Positions 26,696 to 36,391 of a stretch of DNA of 61,084 nt are shown piece after piece; within the stretch, counting starts at the first letter, position 1; the number at the start of each line of letters is the position of its first letter. This stretch comes from Archaeoglobaceae archaeon. GTDB lineage: Archaea > Halobacteriota > Archaeoglobi > Archaeoglobales > Archaeoglobaceae. Made by a program: the position numbers and the translations under genes. The notes below the pieces were generated by a model that saw nothing but the letters and a program-made list of their open reading frames with translations, searched no databases and was not told where the DNA came from. The stretch is from NCBI GenBank assembly GCA_026988525.1, contig JALSLC010000009.1, positions 1-61,084 of the forward strand, in the 5' to 3' direction.

Positions 26696-27283
26696 GTGAT
26701 AGCAATAATATACTATGGGGTAGGTAACATAAGAAGTATTCAAAAAGCTATAGAATTCGTTGGAGGTAAAGCTGAAGTAACTTCAGATGTAAGAAAGATT
26801 AAGGAAGCAGATGCTATTGTGTTGCCGGGTGTTGGTGCGTTTCAGCCAGCTATGAAAGAATTGGAACCTTTTAAAGAAGTTATTTTAGATGCAGATGTTC
26901 CAGTAATGGGTATCTGCCTTGGAATGCAACTTTTTGCTACTGAAAGTGAGGAAAATGGTCTGCACAAAGGTTTAAACGTGATACCGGGTAGAGTTGTTAA
27001 ATTTCCAAAAGAAGTTGGTAAAATACCTCATATGGGATGGAATCAGATAAAAGTTAAGAAGAAAAGTTACTTGCTCGATGGTTTGAATGGGGAGTACGTT
27101 TACTTTGTACACTCTTACCACTTTGTTACAGATGAAAAATTCGTACTTTCAACAACGGAATACGGAATTGAGTTTACTTCTGCTGTTATTAAAGATAATT
27201 TCGTTGGTTTCCAATTTCATCCCGAAAAAAGTGGAAGGGTTGGTTTAGAAATTTTACGTAGATTTGTCGATGAAGTTCGTTAG
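26696..27283 (+). CDS. hisH: Imidazole glycerol phosphate synthase, glutaminase subunit HisH
   Basis: 195 residues from a GTG. Class I glutamine amidotransferase with YYGVGNIRSIQKAI, VLPGVGAFQPAM, the nucleophile in MGICLGMQLFATES, HMGWNQIK, YFVHSYHF and the His/Glu pair in FQFHPEKSG. It supplies ammonia to HisF for imidazole glycerol phosphate and AICAR. No other his gene is in the window, so the pathway genes are scattered. Its stop is 11 bases from the convergent ABC transporter ATPase. Confidence 0.96.
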   Translation: MIAIIYYGVGNIRSIQKAIEFVGGKAEVTSDVRKIKEADAIVLPGVGAFQPAMKELEPFKEVILDADVPVMGICLGMQLFATESEENGLHKGLNVIPGRVVKFPKEVGKIPHMGWNQIKVKKKSYLLDGLNGEYVYFVHSYHFVTDEKFVLSTTEYGIEFTSAVIKDNFVGFQFHPEKSGRVGLEILRRFVDEVR

Positions 27284-27293
27284 CTACCTATTT

Positions 27294-28262
27294 TTATGTC
27301 ATATGGCAAGCTACGAAATGTCCTTTTTCCACTTCTACAAGCTCAGGTTCTTCTTTTTTACAAATTTCACTTGCAAAAGGACATCGATTGCTTAACCTAC
27401 ACCCTTCTGGGGGATTTATTGCATTCGGAACCTCACCCTTAATTTTTACTTTAAAATCCTTTTTACGTGATATAGTCGGAGCTGCGTTTATTAAAGCTCT
27501 TGAGTAGGGATGAAGAGGATTATCAATTAACGTTTTTGTTTCACTAAGCTCAACTATTTTGCCCAAGTACATAACTGCAGTTCTGTTGGTGATTAACCTT
27601 GCAATAGCTATGTCATGTGTTACAAAGAGCATACTGAGGTTATACATTCTTCTAAACTCTTCTAATAACTCGATTATTGAAGCTCTCATTGAAACATCTA
27701 TCATGGAAACTGCCTCATCTGCGACAACAAACTCCGGATTTAGTACCATAGCCCTCGCTATTGCAACCCTCTGCCTTTGTCCACCACTGAGTTGATGGGG
27801 GTACCTTTCATAAAATTCTTTTTCAGGAGTTAAACCAACTTTACCAAGCATTTGAAGAACTTGCTCTTTTGCTTCTTTTTTATCCATTCCATGAATTATT
27901 AGTGGGTGAGCTATTATTTCGCCTATTTTCATTTTTGGATTTAGACTTGAGTATGGATCTTGAAAAATTATCTGCATACTCTTTCTTATTTTTCTCATTT
28001 CCTCATCATTTAGTTTTAGGATATTTATACCATTGAATATTACTTCACCTTCAGTCGGTTCAATCAATCTTAATACTGATCTGCTCAAAGTAGTTTTACC
28101 GCATCCACTCTCTCCTATAAGCCCAAAAACTTCCCCTCTCTTTATTGAAAAACTCACACCATCAACAGCTCTTACAAATAACTTCTTTCTTTTTAGAGCA
28201 TCTATTATTCCAATTCTAACTGGAAAATACGTTTTTAAATTTCTTACTTGTACAAGCTCCAT
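27294..28262 (-). CDS. Dipeptide/oligopeptide ABC transporter ATPase, DppF-like
   Basis: 322 residues. Walker A is GESGCGKTT, the signature is LSGGQRQRVAIA and the Walker B position reads FVVADEAVSMID, with Ala-Val where most paralogues have Pro-Thr. The C-terminal oligopeptide-type extension has the four-cysteine CRLSNRCPFASEICKKEEP, which in this group can bind an Fe-S cluster. It is the last gene of the operon. An 85-bp piece encoding its C-terminus is nearly identical to the matching piece of the upstream ATPase gene. The substrate is probably peptides; nickel or another solute is not excluded. Confidence 0.92.
   Translation of the reverse strand: MELVQVRNLKTYFPVRIGIIDALKRKKLFVRAVDGVSFSIKRGEVFGLIGESGCGKTTLSRSVLRLIEPTEGEVIFNGINILKLNDEEMRKIRKSMQIIFQDPYSSLNPKMKIGEIIAHPLIIHGMDKKEAKEQVLQMLGKVGLTPEKEFYERYPHQLSGGQRQRVAIARAMVLNPEFVVADEAVSMIDVSMRASIIELLEEFRRMYNLSMLFVTHDIAIARLITNRTAVMYLGKIVELSETKTLIDNPLHPYSRALINAAPTISRKKDFKVKIKGEVPNAINPPEGCRLSNRCPFASEICKKEEPELVEVEKGHFVACHMT
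27303..27387. repeat. 85-bp near-identical repeat, copy 1 (in DppF-like gene)
   Basis: This 85-bp stretch, coding for the C-terminal Cys-containing tail, is repeated at 28274-28358 in the same orientation with one mismatch seen by eye. The surrounding coding sequences are much more different, so the tract looks like recent gene conversion. Confidence 0.85.
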
Positions 28263-29200
28263 TAGACCACCTCATGGCAAGCTACGAAATGTCCTTTTTC
28301 CAATTCTACAAGCTCAGGTTCTTCTTTTTTACAAATTTCACTTGCAAAAGGACATCGAGGATGAAAACGACATCCACTTGGCGGATTTCTTAAATCTGGT
28401 GGGTTTCCCGGAATAGCCTTAACTTTCTTATCAGAATGTACATCCGGCACGCTATCTAAGAGTGCTTTGAGATACGGATGTATTGGATTACTTACGAGCT
28501 CTTCAGATCTTCCAAGCTCACACACTTTTCCTGCATACATTACAGCTATTCTATCGCTTCTTTCAAATGCTAAGGATATATCATGCGTTACAAACATAAT
28601 AGATGTTCCACTGTTCTTCAATTCTTGTAGTAGTTCCATTATAGATTCCTGAACTATAACATCTAAAGCAGTAGTAGGTTCATCAGCTATAATTAAGCTT
28701 GGTTCCAAAGCTGCAGCTATGGCTATTGCAACCCTCTGCCTTTGTCCACCACTGAGTTGGTGGGGATAGTAATCAATTCTATCTTCTGGTATGTTAACTC
28801 TTTTCAGAAGTTTTATTGCTCTCTTTTTTGCCTCTTCTTCATCTACCCCATGCTCAGTCATAGCTTCTACAACCTGATCACCTATTTTTCTTAAGGGGTC
28901 TAAACTCGTCATTGGATCTTGGAAGACCATGCTTATTTCTCTTCCTCTTAGCTTTCTCATCTCTTTCTTGTTTAATTCAAGTATATTTTTTCCATTAAAC
29001 AAAATTTTACCACCCTGTATTTTTCCGGGATAGGGTACAAGGCGTATAACCGCCTGAGCAACAGTAGATTTACCACTTCCACTCTCTCCAACAAATGTAA
29101 TCCACTCTCTTTTAGATATTGAAAATGAAACACCTTCAACTGCTCTAACGACCCCTTTGGAAGTATAATAATAGACTGTTAGATCTTCTACTTCGAGCAA
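28262..29200 (-). CDS. Dipeptide/oligopeptide ABC transporter ATPase, DppD-like
   Basis: 312 residues. Walker A is GESGSGKST, the signature is QLSGGQRQRVAIA and Walker B is LIIADEPTTALD. The C-terminal CRFHPRCPFASEICKKEEP is the oligopeptide/dipeptide extension. It is the second ATPase of the operon and overlaps the next gene's start by one base. Together the two ATPases power import through the permeases encoded upstream. Confidence 0.93.
   Translation of the reverse strand: MLEVEDLTVYYYTSKGVVRAVEGVSFSISKREWITFVGESGSGKSTVAQAVIRLVPYPGKIQGGKILFNGKNILELNKKEMRKLRGREISMVFQDPMTSLDPLRKIGDQVVEAMTEHGVDEEEAKKRAIKLLKRVNIPEDRIDYYPHQLSGGQRQRVAIAIAAALEPSLIIADEPTTALDVIVQESIMELLQELKNSGTSIMFVTHDISLAFERSDRIAVMYAGKVCELGRSEELVSNPIHPYLKALLDSVPDVHSDKKVKAIPGNPPDLRNPPSGCRFHPRCPFASEICKKEEPELVELEKGHFVACHEVV
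28274..28358. repeat. 85-bp near-identical repeat, copy 2 (in DppD-like gene)
   Basis: Partner of the stretch at 27303-27387. Both copies encode the tail from CPFASEICKKEEP to the HFVACH region of the respective ATPase. Confidence 0.85.
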
Positions 29201-29206
29201 ATAGCA

Positions 29207-30061
29207 TCACCTCGAAGTCATTCTTTCGTTTAAAGCTTCTCCAATTAAAGCAAATGCCATTGCAAGTAGCATTATCATAAGGCCAGGAAAGAAAGCTAAC
29301 CACCAGTACCCATCGAGAAAGAAGGCTTGTCCAACTCTGAGATCGTAACCCCAATCCGGTGTAGGCGGAGTGACAGATAATCCAAGAAAGCTTAGACCAG
29401 CCTCAGTTAATATCGCATCTGCAACACTTAACGAGAAGACAACTAGTATCGTTGGAATTAAATTTGGCAAAATGTACTTGAACATAATCTCTCTATTCCT
29501 TGCACCTATTGCTTTAGCAGCCTCAACAAACAATTGAGATTTCAAGCTTAAAGTTTGACCTCTAACCATCCTGAAATACGTTGGAACGTAAACAAAAGCT
29601 ATTGCAACTGCTGCATTGATAGGACTTGGGCCGAGAACGACAGCAATAACTATTGCTAGTATAAGTGCTGGAAATGCATAAATACTGTCCATTACCATGC
29701 TGAGGATTCTGTCTAATTTTCCTCCATAATAACCAGAGATCAATCCCGATGGAATACCAATCACCATTGAAAGTGAAGAAGCTAATAACACTACATACAA
29801 AATTATCCTTGAACCCCAAACTATTCTTGAAAAGACATCCTGTCCCAGTCTGTTGGTCCCCATTATATGCTTCCAGCAAGGTGGAGAGAATGTATCCATA
29901 GTTATTGCAGTTGGATTGTACGGAGCTATAAATGGAGCGAATATTGCCATTAATACAACAATAGAAACTATAACAAGTCCAGCAATAAAGTAACCTCTTC
30001 CTTTTTTATTGCCAAATATTGCGTTTATTGGTTTTAGTAAAAATGACGAAAGCAAAATCAT
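29207..30061 (-). CDS. Dipeptide/oligopeptide ABC transporter permease, DppC-like
   Basis: About 284 residues with an N-terminal transmembrane segment (FIAGLVIVSIVVLMAIFAPF), the DppC-type motif NPTAITMDTFSPPCWKHIMG, four to five further membrane segments and the EAA loop AAKAIGARNREIMFKYILPN. The longest frame starts at 30097 inside the upstream gene. A Shine-Dalgarno GAGGTGAT overlapping the ATG at 30061 suggests that start, or the TTG six bases later. It pairs with the DppB-like permease. Confidence 0.9.
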   Translation of the reverse strand: MILLSSFLLKPINAIFGNKKGRGYFIAGLVIVSIVVLMAIFAPFIAPYNPTAITMDTFSPPCWKHIMGTNRLGQDVFSRIVWGSRIILYVVLLASSLSMVIGIPSGLISGYYGGKLDRILSMVMDSIYAFPALILAIVIAVVLGPSPINAAVAIAFVYVPTYFRMVRGQTLSLKSQLFVEAAKAIGARNREIMFKYILPNLIPTILVVFSLSVADAILTEAGLSFLGLSVTPPTPDWGYDLRVGQAFFLDGYWWLAFFPGLMIMLLAMAFALIGEALNERMTSR

Positions 30062-30065
30062 CACC

Positions 30066-31085
30066 TCAGTACTTAACTCTTGGGTCAAGTAACGCATAAA
30101 TCAAATCTACTATCAAACTGATAAGTCCAACAAAGAATGCAAAGAACACGACTGTTCCCTGAATAGCATTATAATCTCTATACTCTATTCTATCTATTAT
30201 GAAAGTTCCCATACCTGGCCAGTTGAAAGTTGTTTCTGTTAAAATAGCCCCTCCAAGCAATATAGCAAATTGAAGACCCATTAAAGTTATGATTGGGATG
30301 AATGCATTTTTTAAAGCGTACCAAGTAATTTTCCAGTCTTTAACACCCCTAGCTTTGTAAGCCCTTATAAAATCTTGATTTAAGACTTCCACCATATTAT
30401 TTCTAACAATTCTTGTGTATGCGCCACTCAATACTATACCAAGCGTTAAACTTGGTAGTATTAGGTGTTTCACTGAGCTAACGAGAGCTGGCCAGTTTTC
30501 AGTTATAATACTATCTAACACGTACAATCCAGTGATAGTATGAAGATTGACATTTGGACTTATTCTTCCAGACGTAGGCAAAACGTGTAACCAAACTCCA
30601 AAGATGTACTGTAGTATCATACCAAACCACGGAATAAAGAGAGTATATGCAATTATGCTGTAAAGCCTCATTGAAGTATCTACTATTGTTCCTTTTTTTA
30701 TGGCACCTATGGTCCCAGTTATTAATCCAATTATTATGCTGATAGTAAATGACCATATGGTTAACTCAAGCGTAGCTGGAAACCTTAATTTGAGATAATC
30801 TGATACTGGAACGCCCATTGGAAACGCCAAAGTTACTCCGAAATTTCCATGTAAAAGTTGCCATAGATAGTCAAAATACTGAACGTAAAGTGGTTTATCT
30901 AATCCAGCAATGTGCATTAGATGTTTCATTTGTTCAGGAGGTATATTTTTAGTTCCTACGACTGCAAGTATGGGATTTCCCGGTAAAACCCTCATAAAAA
31001 GGAATACTATTGTGTATAGTACAAGCACTGTTGGAATGATCATTAAAGCTCTAAGTATTATGTACTGAACAATACCCCTCGACAT
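30066..31085 (-). CDS. Dipeptide/oligopeptide ABC transporter permease, DppB-like
   Basis: 339 residues. It has an N-terminal membrane helix (IPTVLVLYTIVFLFMRVLPG), the DppB-type PGNPILAVVG and LGLDKP-like AGLDKPLYVQYFDYL. The EAA-type loop DFIRAYKARGVKDWKITWYA is followed by LGGAILTETTFNWPGMG. Six membrane spans are expected. It is the first gene after the substrate-binding lipoprotein, 39 bases downstream, and precedes the DppC-like permease. Confidence 0.92.
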   Translation of the reverse strand: MSRGIVQYIILRALMIIPTVLVLYTIVFLFMRVLPGNPILAVVGTKNIPPEQMKHLMHIAGLDKPLYVQYFDYLWQLLHGNFGVTLAFPMGVPVSDYLKLRFPATLELTIWSFTISIIIGLITGTIGAIKKGTIVDTSMRLYSIIAYTLFIPWFGMILQYIFGVWLHVLPTSGRISPNVNLHTITGLYVLDSIITENWPALVSSVKHLILPSLTLGIVLSGAYTRIVRNNMVEVLNQDFIRAYKARGVKDWKITWYALKNAFIPIITLMGLQFAILLGGAILTETTFNWPGMGTFIIDRIEYRDYNAIQGTVVFFAFFVGLISLIVDLIYALLDPRVKY

Positions 31086-31124
31086 AGTATCCCTCCAAAT
31101 ATCAAAAACAACAAAAAAATAAAA

Positions 31125-32684
31125 TTAAGAAACTTTATATAAATATGAATATTCCATTACCATATCTGGTCCTACAACAACCCCATGTACATTTGGCTTT
31201 GTTACTATGAAAAGGTTACCTTGCACTAAGGGAACATACGGTACTTGGTCAGCAAGAATTTTCTGTACTTCCTCATATATCTTTGCTCTTTCATTCTGAT
31301 TTGGTATTTCTTGTGCTTTTTTGAGTAGTGTATCAACAGTCTTGTTTGCAAAACCTGTTCCAACCCATGAATTTGCAGTACTACTCAAGAATGGGGTTGT
31401 ATAATCGTCCGGATCTAAGTAATCAGGATACCAACCCAAAAGATATGCTTGCATCTGTCCTTTTCTTGCGTAATCCACGTAAGTACCCCATTCCGCACTC
31501 TTTAAAGTTACTTTTACCATTCCTGTTCTCTCCCACTGGGTCTTTATCATCTGAGCAAGATCAGCTTCTGTATCTCCATAATGCGTTGGAGTGTACCAGA
31601 GTTGTATATGAAGTGGGTTGTTCTTACTATAACCAGCCTTTTCAAGTAGTTCCTGTGCAAGTTTTACGTTTCCATCCCCATACTTCTTGAATACGTCAAG
31701 ATGAGACCACATACCGTTGGGTATAAGGCTGTACAAAGGCTCTACAGTTCCTCTATAGACCATTTCTGCTATTTCTTTTCTGTTTATTGCAGCAGCTAAT
31801 GCCTTTCTAACGAGGACGTTTGAAGTTGGCTTCTTAACAACGTTAAAACAAAGGTACCTTATATATGTGCCCGGAACTTTTACAACATTAAAATTACTCT
31901 TTTCTAAGCTTAGCACATCACTTGGTCTTAGAGTTCTCCATGCAACATCAATCTCACCGTTTTGGAGGGCCAATCTCATTGTTGTGGCATCTCTATAAAA
32001 CTTTATTATTATCTTCTTAGTTTTTGGTTTCATACCGAAGTAATATGGGTTTGCTTCGAGAACAATTTCTTGCCCTCTAATGAACTTAATTATCTTGTAT
32101 GGTCCAGCTCCTCCAGCAGTTTGATCGGAATCTATTTTGTTCGGATTGTATTTTGGATTGACCGGATAGTAAGGTGGTGTAGTCAGAAGGGCAAGGAAAT
32201 AGGATGTTGGATGTTTCAGATAGAATACAACAGTTGTGTTGTTTTCAGCAACAACTTTTTTTACGAAATCTGTAACGAGCCATGATGGATCTCCTTTTAG
32301 CCTCATAACCCTTTCAATACTCCAGACAACATTTTTTGCTGTTAGAGGTGTTCCATCTGAAAACTTTAAGCCCTTTCTTAGATGGAATATCCAGACTGTA
32401 GAGTTATTCTTAACTTCCCAGCTTTCTGCAAGTGCCGGTTCTATCTTTAATGTACCGGGTTTGTATTTTACTAAACCAACCATCGTATTTTCAAGAATTT
32501 CCCACGTAAACGCATCGTAGGCATTGGCAGGATCGAGGTCTGTTACTTTGTCTGTTACACCAATAACTATTGCATTTGACTTTTGAAGATTTTCCACTGG
32601 CGTTTTGTTCTGTACTTTGTTATTCTGAGCACAACCAACAAAAACAGCGGCAAGTAACAGTATTAGCAATACCCACTTTTTCAT
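31125..32684 (-). CDS. Dipeptide-type ABC transporter substrate-binding lipoprotein
   Basis: 519 residues of the SBP family 5 type. The signal peptide VLLILLLAAVFVGC ends in a lipobox with Cys at about 18. Family features are VTDLDPANAYDAFTWEILEN, LRKGLKFSDGTPLTAKNVVW, GAGPYKIIKFIRGQEI, NVLVRKALAAAINRKEIAEM and a C-terminal YEEVQKILADQVPYVPLVQG. It is anchored outside the membrane and delivers its ligand to the permease pair. It is the first gene of the five-gene importer operon. Peptides are the most likely ligand, but the family also binds nickel chelates and sugars. Confidence 0.93.
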   Translation of the reverse strand: MKKWVLLILLLAAVFVGCAQNNKVQNKTPVENLQKSNAIVIGVTDKVTDLDPANAYDAFTWEILENTMVGLVKYKPGTLKIEPALAESWEVKNNSTVWIFHLRKGLKFSDGTPLTAKNVVWSIERVMRLKGDPSWLVTDFVKKVVAENNTTVVFYLKHPTSYFLALLTTPPYYPVNPKYNPNKIDSDQTAGGAGPYKIIKFIRGQEIVLEANPYYFGMKPKTKKIIIKFYRDATTMRLALQNGEIDVAWRTLRPSDVLSLEKSNFNVVKVPGTYIRYLCFNVVKKPTSNVLVRKALAAAINRKEIAEMVYRGTVEPLYSLIPNGMWSHLDVFKKYGDGNVKLAQELLEKAGYSKNNPLHIQLWYTPTHYGDTEADLAQMIKTQWERTGMVKVTLKSAEWGTYVDYARKGQMQAYLLGWYPDYLDPDDYTTPFLSSTANSWVGTGFANKTVDTLLKKAQEIPNQNERAKIYEEVQKILADQVPYVPLVQGNLFIVTKPNVHGVVVGPDMVMEYSYLYKVS

Positions 32685-32802
32685 GCCCTTAACGTTTTAT
32701 GTTTAGTTTTTAAAATTTTTTTATTGCTATTTGCTAATCATTTGCTTATTTTTTATCAAAGATTTCAATAATTAAAAGAATAAAAAAGAAAATAAAAAAG
32801 AA

Positions 32803-33534
32803 TTAAATACCATGATACAATATATCAATTAATTTACTATATTCAGGTGGCTTTAATTCCTTCAATCTGTCCTCCACTTCTTTTCTTGGATATTCAAATT
32901 CGTAGAAAGATACATCAAGCGTAGCCGTATCTACAATTAAGAAACTTGGTTTAAAACCCTTCTTTTGCACACCAATCCCACCAGGACATGCGATTTTACC
33001 AAAAACAGTCTCTGCTACAAAAGGTTCATATCCTGCTACAACCAACATTTCATACTTTTTTATTGATGCCATTATACTTTCATAGTAAGATAGAGGCATT
33101 TTTGGAAGGACTTCTGAATGAATGTCAAAAGGTTTACCGTAAGAAAATCCAAATTCGTTATCTCCAAACTTTTCAAACAACAAAGCCGGAACTTCATTTC
33201 TAAGCCATTTTCTTGCATCTCTACCCATATTTTCCCAATTCCACTCTACTATATTAGCCAAAAAAGGATCTTCTTCTCTTAACTCCTCTTTAATTTCATC
33301 ATCTTCGCTCCATTTAGCAATTAAGTGATCTATTTTCCCTCTAACACAAAGAATGTTTTGTGCATTACTCAGTAATTTGAAAACTTCCTTTGGGTAGGGC
33401 ATAAAACCAAATATTCCTATTATTATAGTTTTTTCTATGTTTTTTCCGTTCTCTTTTAATTTTTCAATCTCACTCAAAGCCTCTACTAAAGCCTTGAGGT
33501 TACCGTGAACGTTCGACAATACTGCTAACTTCAT
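32803..33534 (-). CDS. Calcineurin-like phosphoesterase-fold protein with lost metal ligands
   Basis: 243 residues that align with archaeal YfcE/PrpE-like phosphoesterases (KLAVLSNVHGNLKALVEAL, ILCVRGKIDHLIAKW, PGGIGVQKKG). Each metal motif is altered. DxHGN reads NVHGN, the GD of the second motif reads GI (IIGIFGFMP), GNHD reads GKID and GHTH reads AGYE. Four of the usual metal ligands are thus missing, so hydrolysis is unlikely. The frame is intact and codon use looks normal, so this is a maintained pseudoenzyme, not a decayed gene. It stands alone between the ABC importer and a divergent TctA-like gene. Confidence 0.75.
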   Translation of the reverse strand: MKLAVLSNVHGNLKALVEALSEIEKLKENGKNIEKTIIIGIFGFMPYPKEVFKLLSNAQNILCVRGKIDHLIAKWSEDDEIKEELREEDPFLANIVEWNWENMGRDARKWLRNEVPALLFEKFGDNEFGFSYGKPFDIHSEVLPKMPLSYYESIMASIKKYEMLVVAGYEPFVAETVFGKIACPGGIGVQKKGFKPSFLIVDTATLDVSFYEFEYPRKEVEDRLKELKPPEYSKLIDILYHGI

Positions 33535-33587
33535 GTTTTCCCATTATTTCAAATAAGTATATTAATGATTCTACTACAAATATCGTT

Positions 33588-34775
33588 ATGTCGGATATAT
33601 CTATAAGTTTACTTGGAGCATTTATAGGATTTGTTGCGGGGTTAATTCCCGGCATTCATATCAATAACTTTATTCTATTTTTAATGAAGTTTAAAGGATA
33701 CTACAACAATCTGCAGTTCTTATTAATTGTTATTTCTTCATCTATTGCATACTCATTTTCAGATGTAATTCCTTCAACTTTCTTGGGTATTCCTGATGAA
33801 AGTATGGCTGTTTCAGTGTATCCAGCTCATGAAATGGTTTTAGAGGGGGATGGAATTGAAGCTATAGCCTTAGCCACGTTTTCTGGTCTTTTTTCCATTT
33901 TATTTTTATCTTCTATATTTATCTTATTTGCCAACTTTAACATCTATAACAAGCTAAAATTCTTAACACCCTTAGTTTTAATTTTAATATTGTTGGTCCT
34001 TTTGTTTCAAGAAAAGGGTGATTTGTTTGCTGGGAAATATTCTAAAATTGTGCAAAGGACTAAAGCTCTATTTTTAATTGTAGTTTCAGGATTTTTAGGA
34101 TTTTTAGCTTTTAGATACAATCCACCTAAGTTTACTCCACTGTTTTCTGGTTTATTCGCTTTTCCCGTTATATTACAAGGTATTAGAAGAAAATCTGAAA
34201 TCCCCAAACAAAAGCTAAAATTTAGACCAAAATTACTACCTTCGATATCCGGCTCTATTGGTGGAGTTTTTACTTCTATATTTCCGGGAATAAGCTCAGG
34301 AATTGCTTCAACTATGGCTGTTATTCCATTTAAAGAAAAAGATGCGAGAAGTTACGTATCTGCTACTGGTGCTGCAAACACAGCTAATGCTTTAATGTGT
34401 TTTGCAGTCTTAATGTCTTCAGGTGTTGGTAGAAGTGGAGCTTCAAGCGCAATAAAAGATTTTATGCCTGTTTTAAATCCTTTTGATGTTTTAATATTGT
34501 GTATTTTTTCAGCTTTATTTTCTGCAATATTGACTCTAATTTCTGCCATTTTTATAGGTAAACTCATTCCAAAAATCAATACTAAATTGCTATGTTACTT
34601 TGCTCTATTCATAGTGCTTATCACAGTTTTAATTGACGGACTTTCTTCAATCTTACTTTTTATTATAAGTAGCTTAGTTGGATTAATTCCAGAAAAACTC
34701 AAAGTAAAGAGAATAAATTGCATGGGAAGTTTAATTGTACCACTAATTTTCTTTCACACTATTCAAACTCTATAG
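33588..34775 (+). CDS. TctA-like (DUF112/COG1784) multi-spanning membrane transporter
   Basis: 395 residues, about ten membrane segments. The opening [20 protein letters not shown] and the block [20 protein letters not shown] are the TctA family's two conserved glycine/proline-rich motifs. The internal repeat [19 protein letters not shown] mirrors the first. Archaeal members are found alone, without the TctB and TctC partners, as here; their substrate is not established. It is divergent to the degenerate phosphoesterase with 53 bases between. Its 3' end overlaps the convergent guaA by 17 bases. Confidence 0.85.
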   Translation: MSDISISLLGAFIGFVAGLIPGIHINNFILFLMKFKGYYNNLQFLLIVISSSIAYSFSDVIPSTFLGIPDESMAVSVYPAHEMVLEGDGIEAIALATFSGLFSILFLSSIFILFANFNIYNKLKFLTPLVLILILLVLLFQEKGDLFAGKYSKIVQRTKALFLIVVSGFLGFLAFRYNPPKFTPLFSGLFAFPVILQGIRRKSEIPKQKLKFRPKLLPSISGSIGGVFTSIFPGISSGIASTMAVIPFKEKDARSYVSATGAANTANALMCFAVLMSSGVGRSGASSAIKDFMPVLNPFDVLILCIFSALFSAILTLISAIFIGKLIPKINTKLLCYFALFIVLITVLIDGLSSILLFIISSLVGLIPEKLKVKRINCMGSLIVPLIFFHTIQTL

Positions 34776-35670
34776 TTGCTGGTGGTTTTGGTGTAACATC
34801 ATATACTACTCTTACAACTTCCGGTATTTCTCCCGTTATTCTCAAAGCTATCTTTCTCAATTTTTCATGTTCTATTTTTATGGGATCTGCAGTCATACCG
34901 TCTCTTGAACCTACAGCCCTTACAGCTATTATATATCCATAAACTCTTATATCCCCCTTAACACCTGTAGCTTTACCAATTAAAGCTGCAAAAGCCTGCC
35001 ACTTATCATAGTCTTTTAACTCTTCTTCGACTATAGCGTTTGCTTTTCTTACAATCTCAACTTTTTCAGGCGTAACTTCTCCACAAATTCTAACAGCTAA
35101 TCCTGGTCCGGGAAATGGCATTCTTTCTGATATTTCAGGGGGTAATCCTAAGTATCTTGCAACTTCTCTAACTTCATCTTTGTACAACTCCCTAATTGGC
35201 TCTATGATATCTTTAAATTTGTACTTTATTGGAAAACCTCCTACATTGTGGTGACTTTTTATACCTCCCATACTCTCTATTACATCCGGATATATAGTTC
35301 CCTGAATAAGATAGTCCGCTTTTTTCTCTTCTGCAACTCTCTCAAAAACTCTGACAAAAAGTTCACCGACCACTTTTCTCTTTTCCTCAGGATCGGTGAT
35401 ACCTTTTAGTGCAGATAAAAATTCATCCTTTGCATCTACAAAAACAAGGTTCATATAGCTAAAAATTTCTTTAATTCTTTCCGGTTCACCCAACCTCATT
35501 AAGCCCGTATCAACGAATACCGGTATTAACCTATCACCTATAGCTCTGTAAGCTAAAGTCGCACATACTGAGCTATCTACTCCACCAGATAACGCAATAA
35601 TTGCTTTACCATCTCCAACTTTTTCCCTTATTTCTTTTATAGCTCTTTCAACAAATTTTTCTACATCCAT
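34759..35670 (-). CDS. guaA: GMP synthase, ATP-pyrophosphatase subunit (GuaA B chain)
   Basis: 303 residues. The PP-loop is [14 protein letters not shown]. Further features are [49 protein letters not shown] and the C-terminal [15 protein letters not shown] of the dimerisation domain. It adenylates XMP and, with a separate glutaminase subunit, makes GMP. The two-chain arrangement is archaeal. The glutaminase chain is not adjacent; the amidotransferase at 47713 is of a different type. Confidence 0.95.
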   Translation of the reverse strand: MDVEKFVERAIKEIREKVGDGKAIIALSGGVDSSVCATLAYRAIGDRLIPVFVDTGLMRLGEPERIKEIFSYMNLVFVDAKDEFLSALKGITDPEEKRKVVGELFVRVFERVAEEKKADYLIQGTIYPDVIESMGGIKSHHNVGGFPIKYKFKDIIEPIRELYKDEVREVARYLGLPPEISERMPFPGPGLAVRICGEVTPEKVEIVRKANAIVEEELKDYDKWQAFAALIGKATGVKGDIRVYGYIIAVRAVGSRDGMTADPIKIEHEKLRKIALRITGEIPEVVRVVYDVTPKPPATIEFE

Positions 35671-35693
35671 AGTAACTCGTTGAAGTTCAAGTT

Positions 35694-36326
35694 TTAATTT
35701 TTTACCTCCTTAAATTCAAATTCACACAACTCATCACCAGTTCCCCAACACTTAATTTCTTTTACAATATAGCTTTCACCAATTGATTTAGTGAGGAAAC
35801 CTGCTATTAAACCTTCATCGAATTTACAGTAAGTTGTGCCTATATTAGGCAGTCCACTGCAAAAGTAACAATTTTCCACATCCAAAACGTTTTTTGAACA
35901 ACTTGTTTTTCCGAGTCCAAGTTTTTCCCATAATTCTGCTAAATCTTCAACCTTAGCACCACTCCAGCCAAGTGAATAACCTACTTCATAACCCGCTCTT
36001 TTAAATAGATGTGGTGATGTTTTAAGCATAACGTATCCAAGCAATCTAACAGTATTTCTAAATAATTCAACCCTATCATTTTTTGTAACGCATGTTTTTA
36101 TTTCCTTTACAAGTATTTCACCAACTTTTCCATTCGGAATTGACAAAGAGTAATATTTTCTTATAAAATTTTTAATTCTTTCCTCTTTTACAACTTTTAC
36201 CAATCCTTCTCTCTGAAGCTTCTCTATGTGATGGGATACAGTAGCTTTAGAAATATCAAGCAAATTTGCTAATTCAGTTACAGTCATCTCTCTATCAGAA
36301 AGCAATTTTAGTATTTCTTCTCTCAT
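35694..36326 (-). CDS. ArsR-type helix-turn-helix plus V4R-domain regulator (MsvR-like)
   Basis: 210 residues. Residues 1-65 form a winged helix ([33 protein letters not shown]). Residues 80-208 form a V4R domain with [11 protein letters not shown] and conserved cysteines in [18 protein letters not shown] and [15 protein letters not shown]. MsvR of methanogens has this two-domain plan and senses redox state through cysteines of the V4R domain. The cysteine count here fits a thiol or metal sensor. It lies 23 bases upstream of guaA on the same strand. Its target is unknown, though the oxygen-defence operon at 41-43 kb would suit. Confidence 0.8.
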   Translation of the reverse strand: MREEILKLLSDREMTVTELANLLDISKATVSHHIEKLQREGLVKVVKEERIKNFIRKYYSLSIPNGKVGEILVKEIKTCVTKNDRVELFRNTVRLLGYVMLKTSPHLFKRAGYEVGYSLGWSGAKVEDLAELWEKLGLGKTSCSKNVLDVENCYFCSGLPNIGTTYCKFDEGLIAGFLTKSIGESYIVKEIKCWGTGDELCEFEFKEVKN

Positions 36327-36391
36327 ATTCTCTATACTTTGTGACCTATTAGATTTAAAAGTTATGGTTTCATGATTTTCAAACTAAAAGA

